A stretch of DNA of 32,845 nucleotides from a virus: positions 1 to 32,845 of IMG/VR virus record IMGVR_UViG_3300017773_000070; one strand, written 5' to 3'. The position numbers and the translations under genes are program-made. The stretch's first letter is position 1, and every line of letters starts with the position of its first letter. Under the pieces are notes generated by a model that ran no database searches, was not told the origin of the DNA, and worked only from the letters and a program-made list of their open reading frames with translations. This document shows, piece by piece, positions 1-7,434 of this stretch.

Positions 1-404
1 ACAGAATTTTTTATTTGCTCTGTTTTAACAGTAGCAACTTCTGAACCTCCAGAAGCTTGAAAAATATTTAAGGCCTGTATCTCTCTTAATACTGGTGCTT
101 GTTCAGTGGCTTTAAGAAATTCATCTTGAGTAACTTCTCTTACACCTTCAATTCTAAAGAAGTTTACACCGCCATTAACTAGTCTTACAGACGTTCCATT
201 AAAGATATAACCTGTACCTTCTTCAAGCCTAGAATTACTTAAACTGTCTTTTCCTGCTCTAACTAAATCAATCTTTACTATTCTGCCTTTATCTTCCGGA
301 GCAAAAGTAAACGTTGTTCCATTAAACTCACGGCTTTTTCCAATAGGTCCTATACCTCTTTGAAAAGCTTTTCCGTTAAGACTAAAGGATTCGCTAAAAG
401 ACAT
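1..404 (-). CDS. Unidentified late protein, 3' end outside the window
   Basis: An open frame runs from an ATG at 402-404 to the left edge without a stop, so about 134 N-terminal residues are visible. It begins MSFSESFSLNGKAFQRGIGP. A GAGGAG-type ribosome site lies 8-14 nt upstream, inside the end of gp5, and the gap to gp5 is only 5 nt. It is therefore the next gene of the baseplate operon. The visible part is polar and beta-rich (several short V/I/F stretches, a G-T-G-Y-I-F-N-G segment) and has no signal peptide or membrane segment. I do not recognise the family. A virion or tail-tip role is inferred from position only. Confidence 0.8.
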   Translation of the reverse strand, partial: MSFSESFSLNGKAFQRGIGPIGKSREFNGTTFTFAPEDKGRIVKIDLVRAGKDSLSNSRLEEGTGYIFNGTSVRLVNGGVNFFRIEGVREVTQDEFLKATEQAPVLREIQALNIFQASGGSEVATVKTEQIKNS

Positions 405-409
405 ATGTT

Positions 410-1267
410 CTACTCCTCAGGATTAATTGGATCATTATCAACACCAGTGCCAAGTTTCTTCATTGTTTCTTGTGCAAATGCTATTCTTTGATCTGTGTGC
501 GCAAGATCTTTGTTAGGTCTTTCATATTTATTTTGAAAAACTATAGTGGCATCTTTAAGAGTAGTTGCACTTCTTAATTGGCCTATCCCTAAATATGGAA
601 GAGTCTCTAGTTCATGTTTAACAAATCTCAATTGTGTTTCCATTTCTCTGTAATCTTTATTTATTCTACCAGAAAACTTTTGAAGTTCACCAAACCTGTC
701 ACCCGCTTTCTTTGCAGGATTCCACTGAGCTATTCCAAATGATCCTTCGTCTTTAAATCCTGACACTGCCGCAGGATTAATATCGCCTCTGTTTGCAGTT
801 GCTCCAGATTCTACACAAAAGTTTCCAATCATACCACACGCTTGTTGAGGTGTAAATTCGCCACCTTCAGGCGATATGAAAAAGTTAAATGCTTTTTCAA
901 TATTAGTATTTCCATCTATAGGAATTGATACAGAAGGTAATGATTCATCAATTGAATTTGTATTTGTTTCAATTTTTGGAATAGAACCTAACACTAAAGG
1001 AAGTTGTGAATTCTTTCCATCAAGAAATACGCCAAAGACTTGTGCTCTTATTTTCAATTGTGAGTTTGCGCCTTGACCAGAACTACCGTCTTCAGTTACT
1101 GGTACACCAACTTGTGCCCACGGTAAATCATCATCAGGAATATCTTCAACGTTATCAGTATGAATACCAATTATTCTTACTTTGACTCTATCGAGTTTTA
1201 AAGGATCAACGTTATTAACAACATATCCTATGAACCATCTAGTTTCATCTCCGTAATAATTTGCCAT
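410..1267 (-). CDS. gp5: gp5-like baseplate hub protein with tail lysozyme domain
   Basis: Part of the central tail hub that punctures the outer membrane and locally digests peptidoglycan. Residues about 10-100 form an OB-fold-like hub domain (WFIGYVVNNVDPLKLDRVKV, typical of gp5 N-termini). Residues about 122-280 look like the phage tail lysozyme family: helix with PEGGEFTPQQACGMIGNF, then FGIAQWNP, a signature of these muralytic domains. The protein is 285 aa, whereas T4 gp5 is 575 aa. No C-terminal beta-helical needle repeat is visible, so the spike must be another protein or be absent. It overlaps the upstream hub gene by one base (TAATG). The family assignment is firm; the catalytic residue was not assigned. 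Confidence 0.9.
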   Translation of the reverse strand: MANYYGDETRWFIGYVVNNVDPLKLDRVKVRIIGIHTDNVEDIPDDDLPWAQVGVPVTEDGSSGQGANSQLKIRAQVFGVFLDGKNSQLPLVLGSIPKIETNTNSIDESLPSVSIPIDGNTNIEKAFNFFISPEGGEFTPQQACGMIGNFCVESGATANRGDINPAAVSGFKDEGSFGIAQWNPAKKAGDRFGELQKFSGRINKDYREMETQLRFVKHELETLPYLGIGQLRSATTLKDATIVFQNKYERPNKDLAHTDQRIAFAQETMKKLGTGVDNDPINPEE

Positions 1268-2607
1268 TATAATTCAGCCTCCACACCTAGCGATGCAACT
1301 CTTCCACACATTAATTCGGTAGATACACCTTCATCTGAAAAAACATGTTTTGCTGTCATTATAAGATAATCTCCAGATTTCTTTAAATCAAACTTTGCAC
1401 TTTGATCATCTGTATAAGGACTTGTGTCTAAAAATCTAAGCCTTATAGTTTTACCAACGGTATAGTTTGCATCACCAGTAATAAATTCTCTTCCTCTTAC
1501 TGTTATGACCAGTGGTGATTTAATTAAAAATTCTTTTAATGAATCTCTATTAATCTTTTTAGTTTGACCACCAACAGTTTTTTCATCTTGATAACTTTTG
1601 AATGTTGTTCCTGTCGTGTCATAAGCTCCAGATGAAGCAATTTGAGATATAACTTTTGAAGTATGTTGACCAATCTTTTTATCTTTTATTTTAAATTCTG
1701 GAGAATGATTGTATCTAGAATTTTCTCCACCGAGAGCATTCTTAACGATCAACGTCTTAAAAACGTTATCAACATCGAAATCAACATTTGTAGGTATGCC
1801 TTTGAACGTATCATGAAAAACATACTTTGCACCTACATGGCCATTCCTCATAATCTTTAATAAATTTTCTTGAGATTCATATCTGTATTTAAATATCAAA
1901 TATCTTTTTACAATCTCATTACCATCACCAGCACTAGGTGCATATATGTAAGGTTGCTCTGCATTAATGGGTTGTTGAGTCAACATTTTTTCTAAATCTT
2001 TTAATATTAAATTATCTACTCCAAGAGCCGAAAAGAAAAAGAAAGGAAGACCATCACTGGTAGTAGCTCTTTTATTCAACCACGCACCGGCTTCTAAAGG
2101 ATTTAAATTTGGAATTATAACTTTCATGTCTTTCACATCATCAATTCCTTCAATCAATACTTTTTTGTCTAAAAAGTTTTCTATGATTGTTTTTATAATT
2201 GATGTAGGAGAACCAACATAAGATTTACTAATATTTTGACCTGATGAATCGAACACATGGTATTCCATCAAATGTAATACTACAAATTCTGTTCTTTCGT
2301 CGACTCTTACTACATTTTCAATCTTATCAACTAAGAACTCTTTGGTAATAGTATTAGCAGATACTGTTTCTTCTAAATGTTGAATAGTAATAGTTAATTT
2401 TTCACCGCCTTGAAAATCAACGTCTTGTAGAATATTTTCTTCTTCTTTGAAAGTCAATCTTGCAGTTAAATAAGGTTTTTCGATATGTTCATAAATCGTA
2501 AATTCTGAAACTAAAGTTCTTATATCAACTTCTGTATCATTTCGTGTTGATGATATAGTAGCTTCAACGATTAAATAATCGGTACTTGTATGCGCAGATA
2601 ATTCCAT
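1267..2607 (-). CDS. gp27: gp27-like baseplate hub protein
   Basis: A 446-aa protein lying between gp53 and gp5 in a baseplate operon, the place expected for the hub ring that joins the tail tube to the gp5 lysozyme. The sequence is beta-rich with an N-terminal region of the kind seen in hub proteins (strands around residues 25-130, FTIYEHIEKPYLTARLTF) and a C-terminal half with ITVRGREFITGDANYTVGKT, resembling the second tube-like domain of gp27/gpD hubs. T4 gp27 is 391 aa. No signal peptide. One base separates it from gp53. The hub role is well supported by context; the exact orthology to gp27 is inferred rather than proven by motif. Confidence 0.75.
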   Translation of the reverse strand: MELSAHTSTDYLIVEATISSTRNDTEVDIRTLVSEFTIYEHIEKPYLTARLTFKEEENILQDVDFQGGEKLTITIQHLEETVSANTITKEFLVDKIENVVRVDERTEFVVLHLMEYHVFDSSGQNISKSYVGSPTSIIKTIIENFLDKKVLIEGIDDVKDMKVIIPNLNPLEAGAWLNKRATTSDGLPFFFFSALGVDNLILKDLEKMLTQQPINAEQPYIYAPSAGDGNEIVKRYLIFKYRYESQENLLKIMRNGHVGAKYVFHDTFKGIPTNVDFDVDNVFKTLIVKNALGGENSRYNHSPEFKIKDKKIGQHTSKVISQIASSGAYDTTGTTFKSYQDEKTVGGQTKKINRDSLKEFLIKSPLVITVRGREFITGDANYTVGKTIRLRFLDTSPYTDDQSAKFDLKKSGDYLIMTAKHVFSDEGVSTELMCGRVASLGVEAEL

Positions 2608-3336
2608 TTAGCCCCTTAGTGACTTTTTAAAGCTTGTCACTATTCCATTAATTAAATCCGGTTTAATAACTTTAATTTGTTTTAAATTTTCATTTACGGC
2701 ATGGTATACATCTTGATGTGTTTTACCAGTGAGTAAAGCACCAGGACCTACCGTAGGATCAATATCAACTATAGTATCAGTACCATCTACGTAATGACTT
2801 TCTGATAAAAATTCTTTTTCCGACGATACGGCAACAAGAGTTTCTGAGACACCAGATGAATTAGTAGAAGTAAAAGTTTCTCCTCCACTTGCAAAGGATA
2901 CGGTTCCTTCTACAATGATTTGTCCTAGATCTAAATTTCTTCTTATTATTTTACCGCTTTGTGCAGATGTATTACCAGTTATTGTTTGACCTATTTTAAA
3001 CTTAGTTGCAAAACTTTCTCTAGTAGTTATAGCAGTATTCGGAAAAGATTTTTGTATGTAAGTAATTAGTTCTTGATTAGGTAAAGGCCAACCTTGTTCT
3101 CTTAAATCATCGTTTAAAAGATAAAAAGTCCAATAGTGTAAAGGCGTGTCATACAATTGTATCGATACTTGATCTGGTCTAAAACCTTCTTGTATCGTAT
3201 GTTTGTTTGCAAAAGTAAGATCATTTTTAATTTGATCCACTATGTCAGCATATACAGATATGTTTTGAAATGTAACGGGATCAGGTTCATCACCGAAGTT
3301 GTAACTGATATTTGAAAAGTTGCTAAAATATAACAT
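2608..3336 (-). CDS. gp53: gp53 baseplate wedge protein
   Basis: Baseplate wedge component that in T4 joins neighbouring wedges and closes the hub-wedge interface. The N-terminal half carries the family signature: MLYFSNFSNISYNFGD at the start, GFRPDQVSIQLYDTPLHYWT around residues 52-70, then FYLLNDDLREQGWPLPNQEL around 71-90. Residues 110-240 contain a small beta-rich insertion (KIGQTITGNTSAQSGKI) of LysM-like length; T4 gp53 is 196 aa and this is 242 aa. The ATG overlaps the gp48 stop by one base (TAATG). Virion protein, expected late expression from the 4733 promoter. Confidence 0.9.
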   Translation of the reverse strand: MLYFSNFSNISYNFGDEPDPVTFQNISVYADIVDQIKNDLTFANKHTIQEGFRPDQVSIQLYDTPLHYWTFYLLNDDLREQGWPLPNQELITYIQKSFPNTAITTRESFATKFKIGQTITGNTSAQSGKIIRRNLDLGQIIVEGTVSFASGGETFTSTNSSGVSETLVAVSSEKEFLSESHYVDGTDTIVDIDPTVGPGALLTGKTHQDVYHAVNENLKQIKVIKPDLINGIVTSFKKSLRG

Positions 3337-4694
3337 TAGAATCCTCTCTGAACATCAAGCGATTTAAGAGTTTCATGTTCAACAAACGCCATAGAAATAT
3401 CTATCTCATTTGGTTGACCATCATTTCTAAATGAACCACCTGTAGGATTAATTGTTGCATTAAAACTTCTTAAGTAACAAGGTTTTATCTTAGGTAAATT
3501 TTTATTTCTTCTTCCTTGAAACTTAAATATTATTTTAAATGCATTCGGAAAATGATAACCTATGTCTGCAGAAGCAGAACCGAAGTTTACTGGAAATCCT
3601 CTTGGATATAACTCTTTTCGAAAATGTTTAATTATTTTTTGTACAGTTCTTGCTTCTTCTGGAGAAGTTGCTATAAGTTTAAATTGAAATTGAAACTCAC
3701 GTATATTAACTCCTCTAAATATAGCTCTTACATTAGGATTAACAATAAACCTATTAGCAAGAGTTGTTGCGTTTTTAAAAGATTGCAATGGCATAAATCT
3801 GTTGTTTACTTTTGCAATTGCAAGTTTCAATGAGTCTGTGACTCCTGGTGAGAGATTTTTACTAGTATCTCCACCACCTAAGAATGTATCAATTAAAGCA
3901 GTTCCTTCTCCTTTGATTGCTTCAGCAGCCGCGCCTAAACCTGACATGCCACCTTCTATTCCAGCTAATGTTGAAGCACCTAGTACGCCTAATTCAGCAT
4001 TTGTGTCATATCCAACGTTATCAACAAAAGACATACTTGGAGGAAAGTACATTGTAACTGTTGGTTCACCTTTCTTAGGAAAAAAGCTTGTGCCAGATCT
4101 TACATTTGAAGAAGATTTTTTAGCAGTAGCAGCCTCAACCTCAGTATCTTTTTTAGCTGCAAAATTTAATGAAGCAGCGTCATCAGCAAAAGCTGCCGTG
4201 TTGGCTCCTCCGCTACCATCTGCAATATCTGCAGAGAATGTTGTTGGTTGATTAGTAGCACCTAAGAAAGATGCATTTGCATCATTTGCTTGTTGAAACC
4301 CTGGATTTTTACTTCCAAAATCATCAACTAATCCTAAGCCTGCAGCTTGATTTCTAGCATCATCAGCTTCTTTTAATCTGGCCTGTTTAAGATTATCTTC
4401 TTGTTGTTTCATATGAGACTTTTGGCTCTTACCGGATTCAGGTGTGGTATACTCTAAAGTTTGAAATGATACAGTCGCAGCATAAGCAGGATTACCTGAT
4501 ACATCCAATGGATATTCTAATGTGCTACCACCAACACCAAAGTTTTTAAACAAAGCACCTAATAACGATTGACCAGCTTCTGCAAAATCATCGAGTGCAC
4601 CTTCAACGTTACTAAAGTTTTTTATTGGATTCTTTAATCCACCTCCGCCTTTAAGTGTTTCTCCTAAAGGTCCAGCTTTATCTAGTATTCCCAT
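3336..4694 (-). CDS. gp48: gp48-like baseplate tail-tube cap
   Basis: First gene of the minus-strand late operon. In T4, gp48 caps the hub and with gp54 nucleates the tail tube. The C-terminal third carries FRGVNIREFQFQFKLIATSP, EARTVQKIIKHFRKELYP and YHFPNAFKIIFKF, which is the pattern of gp48 and related tube-fold proteins. Residues 90-200 are a low-complexity Gln/Ala/Asp-rich insertion that makes it 452 aa against 364 in T4. The ATG follows AAGGATTACAC; the leader from the late promoter at 4733 is about 32 nt. Confidence is good for a tube-cap protein; gp48 rather than gp54 is chosen from position and size. Confidence 0.8.
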   Translation of the reverse strand: MGILDKAGPLGETLKGGGGLKNPIKNFSNVEGALDDFAEAGQSLLGALFKNFGVGGSTLEYPLDVSGNPAYAATVSFQTLEYTTPESGKSQKSHMKQQEDNLKQARLKEADDARNQAAGLGLVDDFGSKNPGFQQANDANASFLGATNQPTTFSADIADGSGGANTAAFADDAASLNFAAKKDTEVEAATAKKSSSNVRSGTSFFPKKGEPTVTMYFPPSMSFVDNVGYDTNAELGVLGASTLAGIEGGMSGLGAAAEAIKGEGTALIDTFLGGGDTSKNLSPGVTDSLKLAIAKVNNRFMPLQSFKNATTLANRFIVNPNVRAIFRGVNIREFQFQFKLIATSPEEARTVQKIIKHFRKELYPRGFPVNFGSASADIGYHFPNAFKIIFKFQGRRNKNLPKIKPCYLRSFNATINPTGGSFRNDGQPNEIDISMAFVEHETLKSLDVQRGF

Positions 4695-4704
4695 GTGTAA
4701 TCCT

Positions 4705-4712
4705 TATAGATA
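4705..4712 (+). promoter_or_regulatory. Candidate late promoter for the gp4 operon
   Basis: TATAGATA, one mismatch from the T4 late consensus TATAAATA, lies 38 nt before the gp4 start on the plus strand. It is the best late-type box I can find in the 55-nt divergent gap. This is weak evidence; the real promoter of the plus operon may differ. Confidence 0.3.
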
Positions 4713-4732
4713 ATATTAAAGTATTATTTCTT

Positions 4733-4740
4733 TATTTATA
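4733..4740 (-). promoter_or_regulatory. T4-type late promoter for gp48 operon
   Basis: An exact TATAAATA on the minus strand 39 nt before the gp48 ATG, in the short divergent gap between the two structural operons. T4 late promoters have just this box and are read by the gp55/gp33/gp45-modified polymerase. gp33 is encoded at 10074-10316. Confidence 0.75.
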
Positions 4741-4749
4741 ACGGTTATC

Positions 4750-5256
4750 ATGGTTTATTCTGGTCTTTACAAAGCGAAAAACACAACCAAGTACAAAGGT
4801 GACTACACCAATATAGTATATAGGTCTTTGTGGGAGAAAGCTGTATTTCAATGGTGTGATAAGAATGATAAGGTAAAAGGCTGGAGTTCAGAAGAAATAA
4901 TAGTTCCATACTACTATGACGTCGATAAAAAATATCATAAGTATTATGTTGATATGAAAATTGTGTTTGAAGATAAGACACTACTAGTTGAGATTAAACC
5001 TGAAAAAGAAACAGTACCTCCAGTTGGACCAAGAAAAACTAAAAGATATATTACAGAAGGCTTAACATATGTTAAAAATATGAATAAGTGGGAAGCTGCA
5101 GATAATTATGCAAAGGATAGAGGATGGGAGTTTCAAGTATGGACTGAAAAAACTTTACAAGAAATGAAACTTTTAACTAAGCCTGTCCCAGGTAAACTTA
5201 AGAAGTATAAACCTCTACCTACATATCGAAAAAAGCGTAAGAAAAGATATAAATAG
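4750..5256 (+). CDS. gp4: gp4 head completion nuclease
   Basis: Small protein that completes the DNA-filled head before tail joining; the family (T4 gp4, 150 aa) has a TnsA/restriction-enzyme-like nuclease fold. Visible signature: GLYKAKNTTKYKGDYTNIVY at residues 5-24, RSLWEKAVFQWCD at 25-37, WSSEEIIVPYYYDVDKKYHK at 45-64, and the acidic/lysine pair YVDMKIVFEDK...LLVEIKPEKE around 66-86, which looks like the D-(E-x-K) metal-binding core. The C-terminus is very basic (KKRKKRYK). First gene of the plus-strand operon; its tail overlaps the late promoter of the following gene. Confidence 0.9.
   Translation: MVYSGLYKAKNTTKYKGDYTNIVYRSLWEKAVFQWCDKNDKVKGWSSEEIIVPYYYDVDKKYHKYYVDMKIVFEDKTLLVEIKPEKETVPPVGPRKTKRYITEGLTYVKNMNKWEAADNYAKDRGWEFQVWTEKTLQEMKLLTKPVPGKLKKYKPLPTYRKKRKKRYK
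5248..5255 (+). promoter_or_regulatory. T4-type late promoter, 5 nt before an ATG
   Basis: An exact TATAAATA within the last codons of gp4, followed by GACTT and the ATG at 5261. With the usual late start site 5-7 nt after the box, transcription would begin at or inside the start codon, giving a leaderless message. The same spacing occurs at 28576-28583. Confidence 0.65.
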
Positions 5257-5260
5257 ACTT

Positions 5261-5851
5261 ATGAGTAATTTATTTCAAAGATTAGAACTTGAAGCATTTA
5301 GAAAAGGTATTACACCTCGAACACAAGAATCTCGAGACTGGTTTCGTCGTCGTGTACAAAGACTTACAAGAGTGAATCGTGAAGCATTAATGAGAGAAGA
5401 TGAGATTAATAAAGTAAGTAGTCCTTTGCTTGGTAGTATGATGATGTTTTTCTATGATCCTAAGCTTAAAGACAAGCTTCCATACTACGATACTTTTCCA
5501 TTGGTTATACCAGTTGAAAAAGCAGAAGGTGGATTTAGAGGTTTAAATTTACATTACATTCCTCCAGTTTTAAGAGCAAAGTTTTTGGATAGTTTACTTG
5601 ACGTAGTTAACAATAAAAAATATGATGAGTCAACGCGATTTACTTTAACATACAGTTTACTTAAAGGTGCATCGAGATTTAGATTCTTTCAACCGTGTTT
5701 TAAACATTATCTTTTAAATCACGTTAAATCTAGGTTTGCTCAAGTACCAGCACCTGAATGGGAGATAGCTACATTCTTACCAACAGCAAGTTGGAAGAAA
5801 GCTCCTGCAGGTAGAGTATATTCAGATTCGAGGAACATATCAAATGGCTAG
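5261..5851 (+). CDS. Conserved T4-like structural-region protein, function unknown
   Basis: A 196-aa protein in the head/tail operon. It opens MSNLFQRLELEAFRKGITPR and continues with LMREDEINK, a run MMMFFYDPK, then PYYDTFPLVIP and GGFRGLNLHYIPPVLRAKFL. I recall this pattern from other marine T4-like phages, where it sits beside gp4 and has no assigned function. No membrane segment or nuclease motif is visible. The 5' end abuts a TATAAATA box; the 3' end overlaps the next gene by 8 nt. In T4, gene 2 (DNA-end protector) lies near gene 4, so such a role is possible, but nothing in the sequence shows it. Confidence 0.8.
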   Translation: MSNLFQRLELEAFRKGITPRTQESRDWFRRRVQRLTRVNREALMREDEINKVSSPLLGSMMMFFYDPKLKDKLPYYDTFPLVIPVEKAEGGFRGLNLHYIPPVLRAKFLDSLLDVVNNKKYDESTRFTLTYSLLKGASRFRFFQPCFKHYLLNHVKSRFAQVPAPEWEIATFLPTASWKKAPAGRVYSDSRNISNG

Positions 5852-6536
5852 TAGTGTAGATGAATTAAAAGCTTTAGCTAATACAAAATTAGGATTTGCT
5901 CGAGCAAATAGGTTCTTGGTCACAATGCCAACTAGCTTCGGCGGAGGCGGCGGATTATTAGGTGGTATAATTGGAATGTTAACAGGCGGCGGAGGTGGAG
6001 CATCTGGTAGAGAATTAAATATTCTTTGCTCGAATGCAACTATGCCCGGCAAGGTTACATTAACTAATGACAGAAGAATCGGAATGGAATTTCAAAAAGT
6101 AGCATATGGGTATGCCGTCGACGATGTTGCAATGACTTTCTATTTAATGAATGATTACGGCGTAAAAGAATACTTTGATGCATGGAGAAATACTGCAATT
6201 CCAGAAGATGGAGCCAAAGCATTTACAAGTAACTACAAGAGTCAGTATGCTAAGTCTATAACTATACACCAGTTACGTCAACCATTAAAAGGATTTAGTA
6301 AACAGGTTGGACCAATTAGGTTTAGTGGTGGAATAGGTGGAGGATCAGTTTATTCAGTAGAGTTACTGGAAGCTTTTCCTGTGTCAACTAGCGCAATAGA
6401 ATTAAATAACGAATTAGATGGATTAGTTCAATTAACTGTAACTTTTGCATATACAAATTGGGCTCGCGCAAGTAGCACTCAAGGATTTATTAACATGGAT
6501 ATTGATACACCTCTCGGTGGAATTGATATATTATAA
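5844..6536 (+). CDS. gp54: gp54-like baseplate tube initiator (tail-tube fold)
   Basis: A 230-aa tail-tube-fold protein. The signature runs ARANRFLVTMP (residues 18-28), a glycine-rich loop (30-54), LNILCSNATMPGK (58-70), DDVAMTFYLMNDYGVKEYFD (90-109) and an end strand QLTVTFAYTNWA. These match the shared fold of T4 gp19 (tube) and gp54 (tube initiator). Its place next to gp26 and gp29, without a sheath gene nearby, favours gp54; gp19 or a tube paralogue is the alternative. SD GAGGAAC precedes the ATG, which overlaps the previous gene by 8 nt. Confidence 0.7.
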   Translation: MASSVDELKALANTKLGFARANRFLVTMPTSFGGGGGLLGGIIGMLTGGGGGASGRELNILCSNATMPGKVTLTNDRRIGMEFQKVAYGYAVDDVAMTFYLMNDYGVKEYFDAWRNTAIPEDGAKAFTSNYKSQYAKSITIHQLRQPLKGFSKQVGPIRFSGGIGGGSVYSVELLEAFPVSTSAIELNNELDGLVQLTVTFAYTNWARASSTQGFINMDIDTPLGGIDIL

Positions 6537-6549
6537 GGAGTAGAATAGT

Positions 6550-7257
6550 ATGGGATTACCTAAATTAAATGACGTACCAAAGTATAGAGCTGTGGTACCT
6601 TCAACAAATAATGAAATTACATTTAGGCCTTTTTTAGTTAAAGAAGAGAAAATTTTATTAATAGGTTTAGAAACACAAGACGCTATGCAAATAGCTAGTG
6701 CCGTAATGGACACGGTTAAATCATGTGTATACGAAGAATTAGACATGAGGTCTTTAACTTCATATGACATTGAATTTTTATTTTTAAAGATAAGAGCAAA
6801 GTCAGTTGGAGAAACATCTAAGTTGGTTTTTAAATGTAAAGAATGTGCAACTGAAAATGATGTTAGAGTTAATATTGACGATATAAACATAAAAGTTGAT
6901 AACAGTAATAATAAAATTAATATAACTGATAAGATAATAGTTGAAATGAAGCATCCTACTTTTAGTCAAATGGCGGCTAGTGAATCACTAAACGAAAAAT
7001 CTCCAACAGTTCAGGTGTTTGGATTAATAAGAGAATCAATAAATTCTGTCATGACAGATGATGAAAGAATTGATATGAGAGATATTGAAAAAGAAGAATT
7101 TCAAGAATTTATCGAATCAATGACACAAGAACAGTTTACTAAGATAAGAGAATATATTGAAAATATACCTAAGTTATCTCATGATATTGAATTTGATTGC
7201 ATTAAATGTAACACACATAATGAAATTAAAGTGGAGGGCCTGCAAAGTTTTTTATAA
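6550..7257 (+). CDS. gp26: gp26 family baseplate hub / tail-assembly chaperone (0-frame product)
   Basis: A 235-aa member of the T4 base-plate protein family (gp26/gp51). It has a conserved N-terminus (LPKLNDVPKYRAVVPSTNNE) and two CxxC pairs, CKEC near residues 97-100 and CIKC near 217-220, likely a zinc site. In T4, gp26 is needed for hub assembly. The frame ends with tandem stops TAA TAA at 7255-7260 straight after a T-TTT-TTA heptamer, and the -1 frame is open onward to 7433. I therefore read this as the short product of a frameshifting gene, analogous to lambda gpG. SD AAGGAG lies 10 nt before the ATG. Confidence 0.9.
   Translation: MGLPKLNDVPKYRAVVPSTNNEITFRPFLVKEEKILLIGLETQDAMQIASAVMDTVKSCVYEELDMRSLTSYDIEFLFLKIRAKSVGETSKLVFKCKECATENDVRVNIDDINIKVDNSNNKINITDKIIVEMKHPTFSQMAASESLNEKSPTVQVFGLIRESINSVMTDDERIDMRDIEKEEFQEFIESMTQEQFTKIREYIENIPKLSHDIEFDCIKCNTHNEIKVEGLQSFL
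7248..7254 (+). promoter_or_regulatory. -1 ribosomal frameshift heptamer T-TTT-TTA
   Basis: In the gp26 frame the codons are AGT TTT TTA TAA, so the heptamer is in the correct X-XXY-YYZ register for -1 slippage. It is directly followed by two in-frame stops, then, 6 nt after the heptamer, by a perfect 10-bp stem. After slippage the next codon is ATA at 7254-7256, and no stop occurs until 7431-7433. Confidence 0.82.
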
Positions 7258-7433
7258 TAAGTCTATCTCATAATTCATTAAGTAATTATTATGAAACTAA
7301 TTTTAACTTAATGCAACATCATAAATATTCTTTAAGTGAGATAGACAATTTGATACCATGGGAAAAAGAAGTTTATGTGGGAATGCTAATAGATCACATA
7401 AGAGAAGAAGAAAGCAAACAAGAAAGAAGATGA
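7254..7433 (+). CDS. -1 frameshift extension of gp26 (GT-like fusion C-terminus)
   Basis: A 59-codon frame ended by TGA, reachable without break only from gp26 by -1 slippage; the fusion would be 294 aa. It reads IISLSHNSLSNYYETNFNLM, then QHHKYSLSEIDNLIPWEKEV and an acidic/basic helix ending KQERR. The pattern from SLSHNSL onward resembles a small protein I recall just before the tape measure in marine T4-like phages. The only in-frame ATG is at 7311, after the first 19 residues, and lacks a good SD. The -1 frame is closed upstream at 7227-7229. The stop is one base before the tape-measure ATG. Alternative: independent start at 7311 giving 40 aa. Confidence 0.75.
   Translation: MISLSHNSLSNYYETNFNLMQHHKYSLSEIDNLIPWEKEVYVGMLIDHIREEESKQERR
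7261..7346 (+). promoter_or_regulatory. RNA stem-loop stimulating the frameshift
   Basis: GTCTATCTCA at 7261-7270 pairs perfectly with TGAGATAGAC at 7337-7346. Inside the loop CATTAAGT at 7276-7283 pairs perfectly with ACTTAATG at 7306-7313, giving a two-step helix. The 6-nt spacer to the slippery heptamer is in the range used by known -1 frameshift stimulators. Confidence 0.75.
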
Positions 7434-7434
7434 C

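Noticed and set aside
3802-4251. 149-aa plus-strand frame within gp48
   Set aside because: Proline/alanine/serine-rich mirror of the gp48 insertion; no start signal and wrong strand for the operon.
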